From positions 790,139 to 854,138 of the forward strand of contig NZ_LR027574.1 of NCBI RefSeq assembly GCF_900605015.1: a stretch of 64,000 nucleotides of DNA. Direction: 5' to 3'. A model generated the notes under the pieces. That model was not told the origin of the DNA, searched no databases, and worked only from the letters and a program-made list of their open reading frames with translations. Both the position numbers and the translations under genes were made by a program. Source of the DNA: Olsenella sp. Marseille-P4559. GTDB taxonomy: Bacteria > Actinomycetota > Coriobacteriia > Coriobacteriales > Atopobiaceae. Shown piece by piece: positions 26,953 to 36,216 of the stretch (position 1 is the first letter of the stretch; each line of letters begins with the position of its first letter).

Positions 26953-28392
26953 CTACAGCACAGGCCCAAGCGCATTGGCCGCAGCCTGCGCATCCTCCAC
27001 GGAGAGGCCATCGTACTGCACCACGAACCGCGCCCATCCGTCTCTCCCCTTCGCATGCTCGGGGACCCGCGCGAACGAAGAGAGCGGCGCCAACGAGACC
27101 CCCACTCCGCGAGCGGCCGACACAATGCCGCGCTCCCCGCGACCGTCGTCTTCCACGGCAAGCACGAAGTGGATGCCAGAGTCCGCCTCCTCGATGCGCA
27201 GGCGGCTGCCCGCCGGTCCACCGAGAAGCCCCTCCACCAGCGCATCTCTCGTCTCGCGCATCTCACGGCGATAGCGAGCCACATGCCTCCCGTACGCACC
27301 GGACTCAAGCGCGTGTGCCAGCGCCACCTGGTCGATTGCGGGCACGGTTGTCGAGAGGAACCCCAGGCGGTCGTCAAAGGCGGCATCGAGTGCGGACGGC
27401 AGCACCAGATAGGCGATGCGCAGCGCCGACGAGAGGCTCTTCGAGAACGTGTTGAGGTAGATGACGCCGCCTGTGGCATCGATGCTTGCAAGCGACGGAA
27501 TGGGCCGACCGGCAAGTCGCAGCTCGCAGTCGTAGTCGTCCTCGACAACGTATCGCCCGGCCTTCTCGGCAGCCCATCCCAAAAGCTCGTAGCGGCGAGC
27601 AATGCTCGTCACACACCCCGTGGGGAACTGGTGCGAGGGCATCACATGTGCCACGGCAACCCCAGACGCCCGCAGCGCACGCGACGAGAGTCCCTCCGCA
27701 TCAAGCGGCAGGTAGGATACGTCAAGACCGTGGGCTCTATAGGACTCGCTCGCCCGCGCGTAGCCCGGATCCTCCACGCCAACGGTATGCGACTCACGCA
27801 GGAGCTGTGCGACAAGCCCGTAGAGCGTCTGTGCGCCAGCCCCCACAACGACCAGCTTGGGATCCACCGACATACCGCGCGAGCGCGCCAGGTGGGCGGC
27901 GATCGCCTCCCGAAGACGCATCACGCCGCGAGCGGGCGGCGTGCGATACAAGACGTCATCCGGCTCGTGAGCCAACGCGTCGCGAAGGGCTCGCTCCCAC
28001 AGGCGCGCAGCCCCAGGCGCAGCAACTCCGGCGCCGTGAGCGAGGTCATATGCCGGTCTGCCTGTGGTTTGCTGGTCTTTGCATGAGCACGTCGGCACCT
28101 GACGCATGGGGATGGGCGCCGACGCGGGAGCAGCCAAGTCCGGCAACGTAGGCAGGCTCGCGGCATAGTAGCCCCGCCGGGGGCGAGAAACCACGTATCC
28201 CTCGGCAACAAGCTGCGCATAGGCACCTTCCACCGTGACCACGCTCACTCCCAGCCCCTCCGCAAGCGCGCGCCGCGACGGCAGGCGCTCGCCCGCGGCA
28301 ATTCCTCCGGTTACCACCTGGTCTCGGATACACCGGTAGAGATGCTCGTAGAGGGGAAGCCCTCCTCGCCCCGTAAGGTCGATGCCCTGCAT
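26953..28392 (-). CDS. pdxR: MocR-type GntR/aminotransferase-fusion regulator of pyridoxal phosphate synthesis
   Basis: This 479-residue transcription factor has an N-terminal GntR winged helix (PLYEHLYRCIRDQVVTGGIAAGERLPSRRALAEGLGVS) joined to a fold-type I aminotransferase domain (about residues 115-479). The PLP lysine lies in YLNTFSKSLSSALRIAYLVLP. It diverges from pdxS-pdxT with a 153-base gap, the classic PdxR arrangement, so it most likely activates pdxST when pyridoxal phosphate is low and represses itself. Confidence 0.92.
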   Translation of the reverse strand: MQGIDLTGRGGLPLYEHLYRCIRDQVVTGGIAAGERLPSRRALAEGLGVSVVTVEGAYAQLVAEGYVVSRPRRGYYAASLPTLPDLAAPASAPIPMRQVPTCSCKDQQTTGRPAYDLAHGAGVAAPGAARLWERALRDALAHEPDDVLYRTPPARGVMRLREAIAAHLARSRGMSVDPKLVVVGAGAQTLYGLVAQLLRESHTVGVEDPGYARASESYRAHGLDVSYLPLDAEGLSSRALRASGVAVAHVMPSHQFPTGCVTSIARRYELLGWAAEKAGRYVVEDDYDCELRLAGRPIPSLASIDATGGVIYLNTFSKSLSSALRIAYLVLPSALDAAFDDRLGFLSTTVPAIDQVALAHALESGAYGRHVARYRREMRETRDALVEGLLGGPAGSRLRIEEADSGIHFVLAVEDDGRGERGIVSAARGVGVSLAPLSSFARVPEHAKGRDGWARFVVQYDGLSVEDAQAAANALGPVL

Positions 28393-28417
28393 GCAGCGTT
28401 CCTCTCATCCGTGGCCT

Positions 28418-28459
28418 TATCAATACGGTAACACTGGTCTTAATCTGGTCCTATCAATT
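28418..28459. promoter_or_regulatory. Direct repeats in the pdxR-pdxS divergent promoter, candidate PdxR sites
   Basis: CTGGTC occurs at 28434-28439 and 28445-28450, 11 bases apart. TATCAAT occurs at 28418-28424 and 28452-28458, flanking them. MocR regulators are known to bind direct repeats of this kind in the promoter of the divergent operon. Assignment is by position and pattern only. Confidence 0.5.
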
Positions 28460-28545
28460 TATCTCATTCTGGACATTCAAATATGACCATGATGCGTCTA
28501 GTCTTCAGAGCCACACGAATACGCCAACGACAAGGGGGCCATCGC

Positions 28546-29463
28546 ATGGCACAGGACGAGAATGCGACGCAGAAGGCAGCACCAACGCCGGGACCAGAGC
28601 GATCAAAGCTCAACCGCGAGCTCGCACAGATGCTCAAGGGCGGTGTCATCATGGACGTCACAACCCCTGAGCAGGCGCGCGTTGCCGAGGAGGCGGGCGC
28701 CTGCGCCGTCATGGCGCTCGAGCGTATCCCGGCCGACATTCGCGCCGCAGGTGGCGTGAGCCGCATGAGCGACCCGCACATGATCAAGGGCATCCAGGCG
28801 GCAGTCTCCATCCCCGTTATGGCCAAGTGCCGCATTGGCCACTTTGTGGAGGCGCAGGTACTCCAGGCCATCAACATCGACTACATCGACGAGTCGGAGG
28901 TCCTCTCCCCCGCCGACGATGCCTACCACATCGACAAGACGCGGTTCGCGGTGCCCTTCGTCTGCGGGGCGCGCGACCTGGGCGAGGCCCTGCGTCGCAT
29001 TGCCGAGGGCGCGTCGATGATCCGCACCAAGGGCGAACCCGGCACCGGCGACGTGGTGCAGGCGGTGAGCCACATGCGCCTCATCAACGCGCAGATGCGC
29101 CACGTGGCGAGCCTGCGCGAGGACGAGCTCTTCGAGGAGGCCAAGCGCCTGGCGGTGCCCCTTGAGCTTGTGCGCTTTGTGCATGAGAGCGGCCGCCTGC
29201 CAGTGGTCAACTTTGCTGCAGGCGGCGTGGCCACACCGGCGGACGCAGCGCTCATGATACAGCTGGGCGCCGAGGGAGTGTTCGTGGGGTCGGGCATCTT
29301 CAAGAGCGGCGACCCCGCCGAGCGTGCCCGCGCCATCGTGGGTGCAGTCACCAGCTTCGACGACCCCGAGAAGATTGCGGCGCTCTCCGAGGGCCTTGGA
29401 GAAGCCATGGTTGGCATCAACAAGGATGAGATAGACCTGCTCATGGCCGAGAGGGGCAAGTGA
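28546..29463 (+). CDS. pdxS: Pyridoxal 5'-phosphate synthase subunit PdxS
   Basis: This is the 305-residue synthase subunit of the PdxS-PdxT complex. It makes pyridoxal phosphate from ribose 5-phosphate, glyceraldehyde 3-phosphate and ammonia. Near-invariant segments are present: [36 protein letters not shown], the second lysine [10 protein letters not shown], and [35 protein letters not shown] 28546 follows CAAGGGGGCC. Its TGA overlaps the pdxT ATG. Confidence 0.97.
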   Translation: MAQDENATQKAAPTPGPERSKLNRELAQMLKGGVIMDVTTPEQARVAEEAGACAVMALERIPADIRAAGGVSRMSDPHMIKGIQAAVSIPVMAKCRIGHFVEAQVLQAINIDYIDESEVLSPADDAYHIDKTRFAVPFVCGARDLGEALRRIAEGASMIRTKGEPGTGDVVQAVSHMRLINAQMRHVASLREDELFEEAKRLAVPLELVRFVHESGRLPVVNFAAGGVATPADAALMIQLGAEGVFVGSGIFKSGDPAERARAIVGAVTSFDDPEKIAALSEGLGEAMVGINKDEIDLLMAERGK

Positions 29464-30032
29464 TGGCAACGGCGGTCCTCGCCCTGCAAGGGGCCTTCGT
29501 CGAACACGAGGCCCACCTTGCGGAGCTGGGCGAGAGGTCCTTCGAGCTACGCGACGCAGATGACCTCTCACGCCCGTTTGACCGTCTGGTCCTTCCCGGC
29601 GGCGAGTCCACGGTCCAGGGACGCCTTCTCGAGGAGCGGGACATGCTCGAACCCCTGCGCAAGCGGATCGCAGACGGCATGCCGGTGCTTGCCACCTGCG
29701 CCGGGCTCATCCTGTTGGCACAACGGCTTGCCGCGCACGACGACAAGGGCACGCCGCGCCTGTCCACGATGGACGTGACCGTCGAGCGCAATGCGTATGG
29801 CCGCCAGCTAGGAAGCTTCCGCACGGCGGCAAGGGTCGCCGGAGTTGGGCAAAACGTGCCGATGACCTTCATCCGAGCTCCACGCGTGGTAGAGGTGGGC
29901 GCAGGCGTCCAGGTGCTTGCTCGGATTGACGGAAGTGTGGTGGCGGTTCGCCAGGGGTCACAGCTGGGGCTTTCCTTTCATCCCGAGCTCGACCGCGACC
30001 TCAGGCTGCACCAGCTGTTCCTCTCGCTGTAG
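29463..30032 (+). CDS. pdxT: Pyridoxal 5'-phosphate synthase glutaminase subunit PdxT
   Basis: This class I glutaminase supplies ammonia to PdxS through an internal channel. In its 189 residues the oxyanion and nucleophile segments are LPGGESTVQGRLL and LATCAGLIL (catalytic Cys), and the His/Glu pair is in LSFHPELDRD. The start overlaps the pdxS stop (TGATG), which keeps the two subunits in balance. Confidence 0.95.
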   Translation: MATAVLALQGAFVEHEAHLAELGERSFELRDADDLSRPFDRLVLPGGESTVQGRLLEERDMLEPLRKRIADGMPVLATCAGLILLAQRLAAHDDKGTPRLSTMDVTVERNAYGRQLGSFRTAARVAGVGQNVPMTFIRAPRVVEVGAGVQVLARIDGSVVAVRQGSQLGLSFHPELDRDLRLHQLFLSL

Positions 30033-30217
30033 GGTCACCACCCCACCCCTGACATCCGCCGGCTGCCGTGAAGGGAGGAAAGGGACGCCGAGGAGAGAGG
30101 GCCACGGTCGCACCGGACCTGCGCCCGTTGGCGGATGGCCCCGCCTGCCGTTCCAACTTGTGCGAAACTTTCCTCAGGCGTCCGTCAGGGACGACGAACC
30201 ACAGGAGAGGATGAATC

Positions 30218-31297
30218 ATGCTGAGGATCGGCCTTCTCACCAGCGGCGGCGACTGCCAGGCGCTCAACGCAACCATGCGAGCCATCGTCAAGACAATCAT
30301 GCACAACGCCAAGCAGGACGTCGAGATCTATGGCTTCCTCGATGGCTACCAGGGTCTCATCCGCAATCGCTACATCCAGATGACCCCAGGCGACTTCTCC
30401 GGTCTCCTCTCGCTGGGCGGCACGGTGCTGGGCACCAGCCGCACGCCGTTCAAGCTCCTGGACGTCCCCGAGGCAGACGGAACCGTGAAGGTTCCCGCCA
30501 TGAAGCGCACCTACAAGAACCTCAAGCTCGACTGTCTCTTTGTGCTGGGCGGCAACGGCTCCACCAAGACGGCCAACCGCCTCTACCAGGAGGGGCTACA
30601 CGTAATCGCACTGCCCAAGACCATCGACAACGACACCTGGGGGACCGACCTCACCTTTGGCTTCACCTCGGCCACCGACGTCGCCACCCGTTGCATTGAC
30701 GACATCCACACAACGGCAAGCTCCCACGGTCGCGTCTTCGTTATCGAGATCATGGGCCACAAGGTGGGCTGGATTCCCCTCTACGCGGGTGTCGCCGGCG
30801 GTGCCGACGTCATTCTCATCCCCGAAATCCCCTACGACATGGATAACGTAGTCGAGGCCATCGACCGTCGAGAGGAGAACGGCGGCCGCTTTGCGATCAT
30901 CGTCTGCGCTGAGGGTGCCATCTCAAAGGAACAGGCGGCGATGAAGAAGAAGGACTACAAGAGGCTTGTGGCCGAGCGCGTCAAGCCCTCCGTTGCCTAT
31001 GACATCGCCGAGGAGATTGCCCGCAGGACCGACCGCGAGGTCCGCGTGGCCGTACCGGGCCACACGCAGCGCGGCGGCCAGCCGGACTCCCAAGACAGGA
31101 TCTTTGCCACCCAGTGCGGCGTGGAGGCGGCGCGCGGCTGCCTCGAGGGCAAGTACGGCTACATGATCGCCAAGGTAGGTGGCAGGATGCGCCGTGTGCC
31201 GCTCGAGGACGTGGCAGGCAAGCTCAAGTACGTCGACCCCAACTGCGACCTGGTGCGCGAGGCAAGGCTTCTCGGCATCAGCTTTGGCGACGAGTAG
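30218..31297 (+). CDS. pfkA: 6-phosphofructokinase (ATP-type residue 104, PPi-type residue 124)
   Basis: This 359-residue enzyme phosphorylates fructose 6-phosphate in glycolysis. Landmarks are the N-terminal LTSGGDCQALNA, VLGGNGSTKTA, PKTIDNDTWGTD, EIMGHKVGWI and PGHTQRGGQPDSQDR. The Gly in GGNGS (position 104 of E. coli PfkA) favours ATP, whereas the Lys in PKTIDND (position 124) is the residue found in pyrophosphate enzymes. The same mixed combination occurs in actinomycete ATP-PFKs. ATP is the likely phosphoryl donor and allosteric control may be reduced. GAGAGGATGAATC precedes the ATG. Confidence 0.93.
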   Translation: MLRIGLLTSGGDCQALNATMRAIVKTIMHNAKQDVEIYGFLDGYQGLIRNRYIQMTPGDFSGLLSLGGTVLGTSRTPFKLLDVPEADGTVKVPAMKRTYKNLKLDCLFVLGGNGSTKTANRLYQEGLHVIALPKTIDNDTWGTDLTFGFTSATDVATRCIDDIHTTASSHGRVFVIEIMGHKVGWIPLYAGVAGGADVILIPEIPYDMDNVVEAIDRREENGGRFAIIVCAEGAISKEQAAMKKKDYKRLVAERVKPSVAYDIAEEIARRTDREVRVAVPGHTQRGGQPDSQDRIFATQCGVEAARGCLEGKYGYMIAKVGGRMRRVPLEDVAGKLKYVDPNCDLVREARLLGISFGDE

Positions 31298-31309
31298 ACG
31301 CGAGGGCGA

Positions 31310-32017
31310 ATGATTGGTGGGGCCTGGCAGAGCCTTGTGACGGAGACGGCGGCATGGGGGGCCCGTGCCGTCTTCCTTCGTCTGCTTCTCGCCACCCTCG
31401 TGGGCACGGCAATCGGCATCGACCGCGAGTTCCACAACAAGGGTGCGGGCGTCAAGACCCACGTCCTTGTGTGCATCGGCGCGGCCATGGCGATGATCGT
31501 AAGCGAGTATGTGCTCCACCAGTTCCCCGACGCCAGGGGCGACATCAACCGCATTGGCGCGCAGGTCATCTCGGGCGTGGGGTTTCTCGGCGTGGGCACC
31601 ATCCTCGTGACCGGAAGAAACGAGGTCCGCGGCCTCACGACAGCCGCTGGACTTTGGGCCTGCGCGTGCATCGGCCTGGCGGCGGGCATTGGCTTTGCGG
31701 AGGGCGCGCTTATCGGTCTCTTCTTCGTGCTTCTCGCCTTCGAGGGCCTGAACCGCCTCGACCACGTGATTCGCCAGGCCTCCAAGACCTTCGACGTCTA
31801 CGTGGAGTTCGATGAGCCCTCGGGTGTGCGCGAGCTTCTCCGCAAGCTTCACTCCTGGGACTGCACATACGAGAACTTTGAGGTCATCCGTGGTCAGGAC
31901 GGCAGGAAGGGCACGGCGGCGACCTTCTCGGTCGAGCTCTCGACGATGGGACGCAAGAGCCTCTTTATCGAGTCCATCGGAAACCTTGACTTCGTCACCT
32001 TTGCCGACGAAATCTAG
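31310..32017 (+). CDS. MgtC/SapB-family membrane protein
   Basis: This 235-residue protein has five hydrophobic segments in the N-terminal 140 residues, with family signatures GTAIGIDREFHNKGAGVKTHVLVCIGAAMAMIVS and QVISGVGFLGVGTI. A soluble ACT-like C-terminal domain (FDVYVEFDE...) follows. MgtC relatives are linked to magnesium limitation and inhibition of ATP synthase. It begins 12 bases after pfkA, so the two are likely co-transcribed. Confidence 0.88.
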   Translation: MIGGAWQSLVTETAAWGARAVFLRLLLATLVGTAIGIDREFHNKGAGVKTHVLVCIGAAMAMIVSEYVLHQFPDARGDINRIGAQVISGVGFLGVGTILVTGRNEVRGLTTAAGLWACACIGLAAGIGFAEGALIGLFFVLLAFEGLNRLDHVIRQASKTFDVYVEFDEPSGVRELLRKLHSWDCTYENFEVIRGQDGRKGTAATFSVELSTMGRKSLFIESIGNLDFVTFADEI

Positions 32018-32034
32018 GCCGGAAGGCTAGCGCC

Positions 32035-32811
32035 GTGTCAACGTTTCTCAACAAGAGCCCCGTCTTTGGTCCCGTCACAAGCAGGCGCTTTGGGGTCTCG
32101 CTCGGGGTGAACCTCATGCCTGCCACGGGCAAGATCTGCACTTTCGACTGCCTGTACTGCGAGAACGGCCTTGATGCGCAGCGCCGCACGCACGACGGCT
32201 ACACTGGCCTTGGCCAGGTCACAGACGCCCTCGAGAGGACCCTCGCAGACATGGCCGAGAGGGGCGAGCACCTCGACGACATCTGCTTTGCCGGGAACGG
32301 CGAGCCCACCGCGAGCCCCACCTTTCCCCAGGCCGTCGACGTGGCGCTGGCCCTGCGCGACCGCTACGCCCCAGACGCACACGTGACCGTGCTCTCAAGC
32401 GGCACACAGGCTGGGCGGCCGGCCGTCCACGCCGCGCTCATGCGCGTGGACAGAAACGTCCTCAAGCTGGACACCGTAGACCCCGCCTATGTCGCGGCGC
32501 TCGACCGCCCCAAGGTGCCGTATGACGTGGAGCGCCAGATCGAGACGCTTGCGTCCTTCTCGGGCCACGTGATTGTCCAGACGATCTTCCTGCGGGGCAG
32601 CTACGAGGGTCGCTCGTTTGACAACACGGACGAGGGGCACGTGGGTGCGTGGCTCTCGGCGCTCGTGCGCATCCAGCCTAGGGGCGTGACCATCTACACC
32701 GTGGACCGAGATACGCCAGCGGCAGGTCTCACAAAAGCGCCAAGAGACGCCCTCGACACCATTGCGCGGCGCGTGCGCGAGCTTGGGTTCCCTTGCGCCG
32801 TTGGGTACTGA
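32035..32811 (+). CDS. Radical SAM protein (short, iron-sulfur oxidoreductase type)
   Basis: This 258-residue protein has the radical SAM motif CTFDCLYC near residue 36, preceded by PVTSRRFGVSLGVNL. It continues with ICFAGNGEPTASPTF (the GGEP-equivalent motif) and VLSSGTQ. It belongs to the compact family annotated as wyosine-like or Fe-S oxidoreductase, whose substrate is unknown. GTG start behind GGAAGG. It follows the MgtC-like gene closely. Confidence 0.87.
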   Translation: MSTFLNKSPVFGPVTSRRFGVSLGVNLMPATGKICTFDCLYCENGLDAQRRTHDGYTGLGQVTDALERTLADMAERGEHLDDICFAGNGEPTASPTFPQAVDVALALRDRYAPDAHVTVLSSGTQAGRPAVHAALMRVDRNVLKLDTVDPAYVAALDRPKVPYDVERQIETLASFSGHVIVQTIFLRGSYEGRSFDNTDEGHVGAWLSALVRIQPRGVTIYTVDRDTPAAGLTKAPRDALDTIARRVRELGFPCAVGY

Positions 32812-32914
32812 GACGCAACGCCACTCCCGCGGCGCACAGACACGCACACGTCTCCCCTCTACGCGCTATCATCGTCCGCGTACCCGAAAAGTCACGAAAG
32901 ATCGGACGCCCAGC

Positions 32915-33742
32915 ATGTGCGAGCTCTTCGCGATCAACTCGAGCAGGCCGGTCTTGGCCAATGCCTACCTGAGAGAGTTCTACACCCACAGCCATGACCA
33001 TCCCCACGGCTGGGGTCTCTCGTGGCGAGATGACAACGGCAGGCCCGGAGACCCTGAGGCAGACGTGGTGCTCTGGCGCGAGCCCATCCCCGCCTACAGG
33101 TCCACGCTCCTGCCTAAGATTCTGGCGCACCCTGTCGAGGCCTGCCGCCTGGAAGCGCACATCCGCTTCTCCACCTGCGGCGAGCAATGCGTCGAGAACT
33201 GCCATCCCTTCCTTGGCTCGGACATATCCGGACACGAGTGGACCCTCATCCACAACGGCATCCTCTTCAACGAGGAGCTGCTCGCAGGCTATGACCGTCG
33301 TGAGCGGGGCGAGACGGACAGCGAGCGCACGATGCTCTTCCTGCTCGACGTCCTCGACGAGGCTGCCCTGCGTGCGGGTGGCGCGCTTGACTTCGAGGGC
33401 ACCTTCAATGCACTTGCGGGCGCCTTGTCGCAGATCTCGAACCTCAACCGCCTGAACCTCATCATGGACGATGGCACCTACACCTACGTGCACACCAACA
33501 CGTCCGAGGACACGCTCAACTTTCGCCAGCTGTCGGATGATGCCATCGTCTTCTCGACCAAGCCGCTTGGGGGAGAGGCCGAGAGAGACCTCTGGAAGCC
33601 GGTTCCCAGAAACCGCCTTATCGCCTACCGCGACGGACGCCTGGTGCGCACCTCTGCGCCGCACGGCTACACGTTCTGCGAGGCGATACTGGACCTGCGT
33701 AGGAAGTTTGGCGACGCGTGGCCCGAAGTCATCACGTCGTAG
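32915..33742 (+). CDS. Class II glutamine amidotransferase (YafJ-like)
   Basis: This 275-residue protein starts MCELFAINSSRP, so after Met removal Cys becomes the N-terminal nucleophile of an Ntn-type glutaminase. HIRFSTCGE, ENCHPFLG and LIHNGILFN are the glutamine-binding motifs. No synthase domain is attached. YafJ-type proteins are stand-alone and their acceptor is unknown. The ribosome site is weak. Confidence 0.88.
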   Translation: MCELFAINSSRPVLANAYLREFYTHSHDHPHGWGLSWRDDNGRPGDPEADVVLWREPIPAYRSTLLPKILAHPVEACRLEAHIRFSTCGEQCVENCHPFLGSDISGHEWTLIHNGILFNEELLAGYDRRERGETDSERTMLFLLDVLDEAALRAGGALDFEGTFNALAGALSQISNLNRLNLIMDDGTYTYVHTNTSEDTLNFRQLSDDAIVFSTKPLGGEAERDLWKPVPRNRLIAYRDGRLVRTSAPHGYTFCEAILDLRRKFGDAWPEVITS

Positions 33743-33821
33743 GCAGAGGCAGCGCACGCGGAGCCTGCGACAAGGGTGACGAGGGTTCGCGCTCCCCCCC
33801 TGCTCCCCTGGGACATCCTTC

Positions 33822-34037
33822 GGGCAGAAAAGTGTAGCCGTGTGTACGCACGACCCGGAGGTTCTGACATGGCCCCAACGTTTGCCCAGTTGGGCAAGGA
33901 GACCCTGGCAGCGGACGGGGCTTGTGCGTACGCACGAGAAGGACTTCTCGCCACCGCTTCCTAGCCCTGCTGGGGAAATGCGGCCCTCGTGGCAGAAAGG
34001 CCCGATGGTGCGTACGCACGAGAGAACTTTCTCGCCC
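33822..34037. repeat. Array B of the 48-bp palindromic element (three units)
   Basis: Units at 33822-33869, 33906-33953 and 33990-34037, each 48 bp, with cores centred exactly 84 bases apart. Linkers are both 36 bases. The first linker contains the palindrome TTGCCCAGTTGGGCAA, the reverse complement of the linker motif in array A. Unit 1 has a variant core (GTGTGTACGCAC). The array sits between two genes on the same strand. Behind it lies a hairpin GACCAGG...CCTGGTC near 34039-34060. Confidence 0.85.
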
Positions 34038-34201
34038 GCGACCAGGGACAATGGCCTGGTCCCCCACACCATCAGCCTCGCGTTGGGCGGAGAAATGCCC
34101 TTGCGCCACATTCGTGACACGCGCCTCTGCTAGGCTAGGTTGTTCTCAACCATCAGGCAGACGGCGCGGGGGCCACCCCGCCAAGAGCGAAAGCGACAAG
34201 C

Positions 34202-35185
34202 ATGGATCTCTCCCAGGCAATCGAACAGGCAAACGCCTTCGTCTTCCCTGGCTTTCTCACCGACGACGACTCTCTCACCCAGGAGCGCTCCAAAAACGAG
34301 GAGGCCATCAAGGTTCTTACCGACGCCTGGAAGGCGGCACCCGATGGTCGCGAGCCATTCTCGTTTGACCTGGTAAGGGGCCTTGCCGGCAGAAACCGTG
34401 ACATCTGTGACCGCTACGGCATCGAGCGCCTGCGCAACACGCAGGGCCTCAACCTCGCGCGGCGTCTCTCGGACGCAGACCTCATCCATGGCGTGGCTGC
34501 GCTCCAGCACCGCTCGGACGAGGAGATTGCACGCGTCGCGGGCCCAAGCGTCACGGACTTGGGCATTGCCTACATCGACGCACCGGTATGGGGCGCCGTG
34601 GTGGGCATCGACATCGAGACCTCAGACCGCGAGCCAGACCGCGGCTATGTAATCAACGTTGGTCTCGAGTTCATGAATCTCACGCCCACGGCAAAGCCCA
34701 CCAATCCCTACTCTGCCTACTGCGGCATGCCCGAGATGTATGCCGAGAGGGGCGTGCCTCTTACGGAGATCCACCACATCACGTGGAAGGACCTTGAGGG
34801 AAAGCCGTCCCTGCGACAGAACCCCAAGATGCAGAAGGCGATTCTCGCAGCGCTCACGACGTTCCCGTACATGGCCCACAATGCCGCCTTCGAGGACTCC
34901 TGGTTCATGCTCAACGTCGACGGCTACGCCGAGGCGCGCAAGGCCGGAAGGATTGTGCCCATCGACACGCGCGACATCTGCCGTCGCGTGGACCCGGAGG
35001 TGCGCCTACTCCCCCGCGAGTCCCATCCCGCTACGCTCGAGAACTGGGCGCGTCGGCGCGGCACCCTAGGCAAGAACGAGAAGGAGCGCCACCTCGGCCT
35101 TGAGGACGTGGACCTCATGCTTGCGACCGTGCAGGCCGAGTTCTCGGAGCGCAAGATGTTCCCCGGCCAGCGCGAGGAGGACTAG
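34202..35185 (+). CDS. DEDDh-type 3'-5' exonuclease domain protein
   Basis: This 327-residue protein has an N-terminal extension of about 135 residues followed by a DnaQ-like exonuclease. Exo I is GIDIETSDR, exo II is AHNAAFEDSW, and exo III is HLGLEDVDLM (His and last Asp). The extension (SQAIEQANAFVFPGFL...) has no recognised domain. It is likely a DNA or RNA proofreading or trimming nuclease rather than the polymerase III epsilon subunit, because of the unusual N-terminus. Confidence 0.85.
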   Translation: MDLSQAIEQANAFVFPGFLTDDDSLTQERSKNEEAIKVLTDAWKAAPDGREPFSFDLVRGLAGRNRDICDRYGIERLRNTQGLNLARRLSDADLIHGVAALQHRSDEEIARVAGPSVTDLGIAYIDAPVWGAVVGIDIETSDREPDRGYVINVGLEFMNLTPTAKPTNPYSAYCGMPEMYAERGVPLTEIHHITWKDLEGKPSLRQNPKMQKAILAALTTFPYMAHNAAFEDSWFMLNVDGYAEARKAGRIVPIDTRDICRRVDPEVRLLPRESHPATLENWARRRGTLGKNEKERHLGLEDVDLMLATVQAEFSERKMFPGQREED

Positions 35186-35186
35186 C

Positions 35187-36197
35187 ATGCGCCTGCAGCA
35201 GCTCCGCTACCTCATTGCCGTCGCAGAGAGCGGTTCGATCAACTCGGTGGCGCACAGCCACTACATCTCGCAGTCGGCGCTCTCGACCTCCATCCGCGAG
35301 CTCGAGGAGGAGATGGGCGTCAAGGTCTTCAACCGCACGAACAAGGGCATTACGCTCACCTCGGAGGGCGTCGAGCTTCTCGCCTACGCACGCCAGGTGG
35401 TCGAGCAGGCCGACCTCATGATCCGCCACTACGCGAGCGACCGCGAGGATTCCTACCACAAGCTCTCCGTTTCTTCTCAGCACTATGCCTTTGTGGTCAA
35501 TGCGTTCACCGAGTTTGTGACCAAGCGCAATGACGAGTCCTGCGACTTCACGCTGCGCGAGACCCGCACGGCCGATGTGATTGATGACGTACGCACCTTT
35601 AGAAGCGACATTGGGGTGCTCTACCTCTCCACCTACAACGAGCGGGTCTTGAGACGCCGTCTCGACGAGGCCAACCTGCGCTTTGTCTCGCTCTTCCGTG
35701 CACGACCCCATGTCTTTGTCCGTGAGGGCCACCCTTTGGCCAGACTCTCTCGTGTGGGCATGCAGGACCTTGAGGGCTACCCGCGCTATACCTTTGAGCA
35801 GGGCCCCGAGGGCTCGCTCTACTATTCCGAGGAGCCCCTCTCGTCGCTTCCCCATAGGCAGCGCATCACCGTGAGCGACCGCGCGACCATGACGAGCCTC
35901 TTGCGCTGCTACGACGGCTTTCTTGTCTCGACGGGCGTCCGCTCGGACGAGATGCTCGACGGCATCGTGGCAATCCCGCTCGACGTGGACGAGGTCATGA
36001 ACGTGGGCTACGTGGTGCACCGCGAGCGCAAGCTCTCGAGTCTTGCGCAGGCATACATCACCGAGCTCAATCAGCTCATCCTTGACTGCGTTGACAAGAA
36101 CGCCCTCGTTCCCTCCAAGGAGGTCACGAGGGCGATTGCCGATGCTTCTGCAAGAGATGCGATGGACACGCCGGGGTGCACGGCTCCCACCGAGTAG
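35187..36197 (+). CDS. LysR-family transcriptional regulator
   Basis: This 336-residue regulator has an N-terminal winged helix (MRLQQLRYLIAVAESGSINSVAHSHYISQSALSTSIRELEEEMG) and a C-terminal effector domain with an unusually long tail. GCGAGGAGG precedes the ATG and overlaps the end of the exonuclease gene, so it may be co-transcribed with it. The regulated genes and ligand are unknown. Confidence 0.9.
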   Translation: MRLQQLRYLIAVAESGSINSVAHSHYISQSALSTSIRELEEEMGVKVFNRTNKGITLTSEGVELLAYARQVVEQADLMIRHYASDREDSYHKLSVSSQHYAFVVNAFTEFVTKRNDESCDFTLRETRTADVIDDVRTFRSDIGVLYLSTYNERVLRRRLDEANLRFVSLFRARPHVFVREGHPLARLSRVGMQDLEGYPRYTFEQGPEGSLYYSEEPLSSLPHRQRITVSDRATMTSLLRCYDGFLVSTGVRSDEMLDGIVAIPLDVDEVMNVGYVVHRERKLSSLAQAYITELNQLILDCVDKNALVPSKEVTRAIADASARDAMDTPGCTAPTE

Positions 36198-36216
36198 AGC
36201 CGCTGCAGCCACACAG

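Noticed and set aside
32729..34120. Long minus-strand frame running through array B
   Set aside because: It is the antisense of the amidotransferase gene plus array B. The array reads open in every frame, so the length means nothing.
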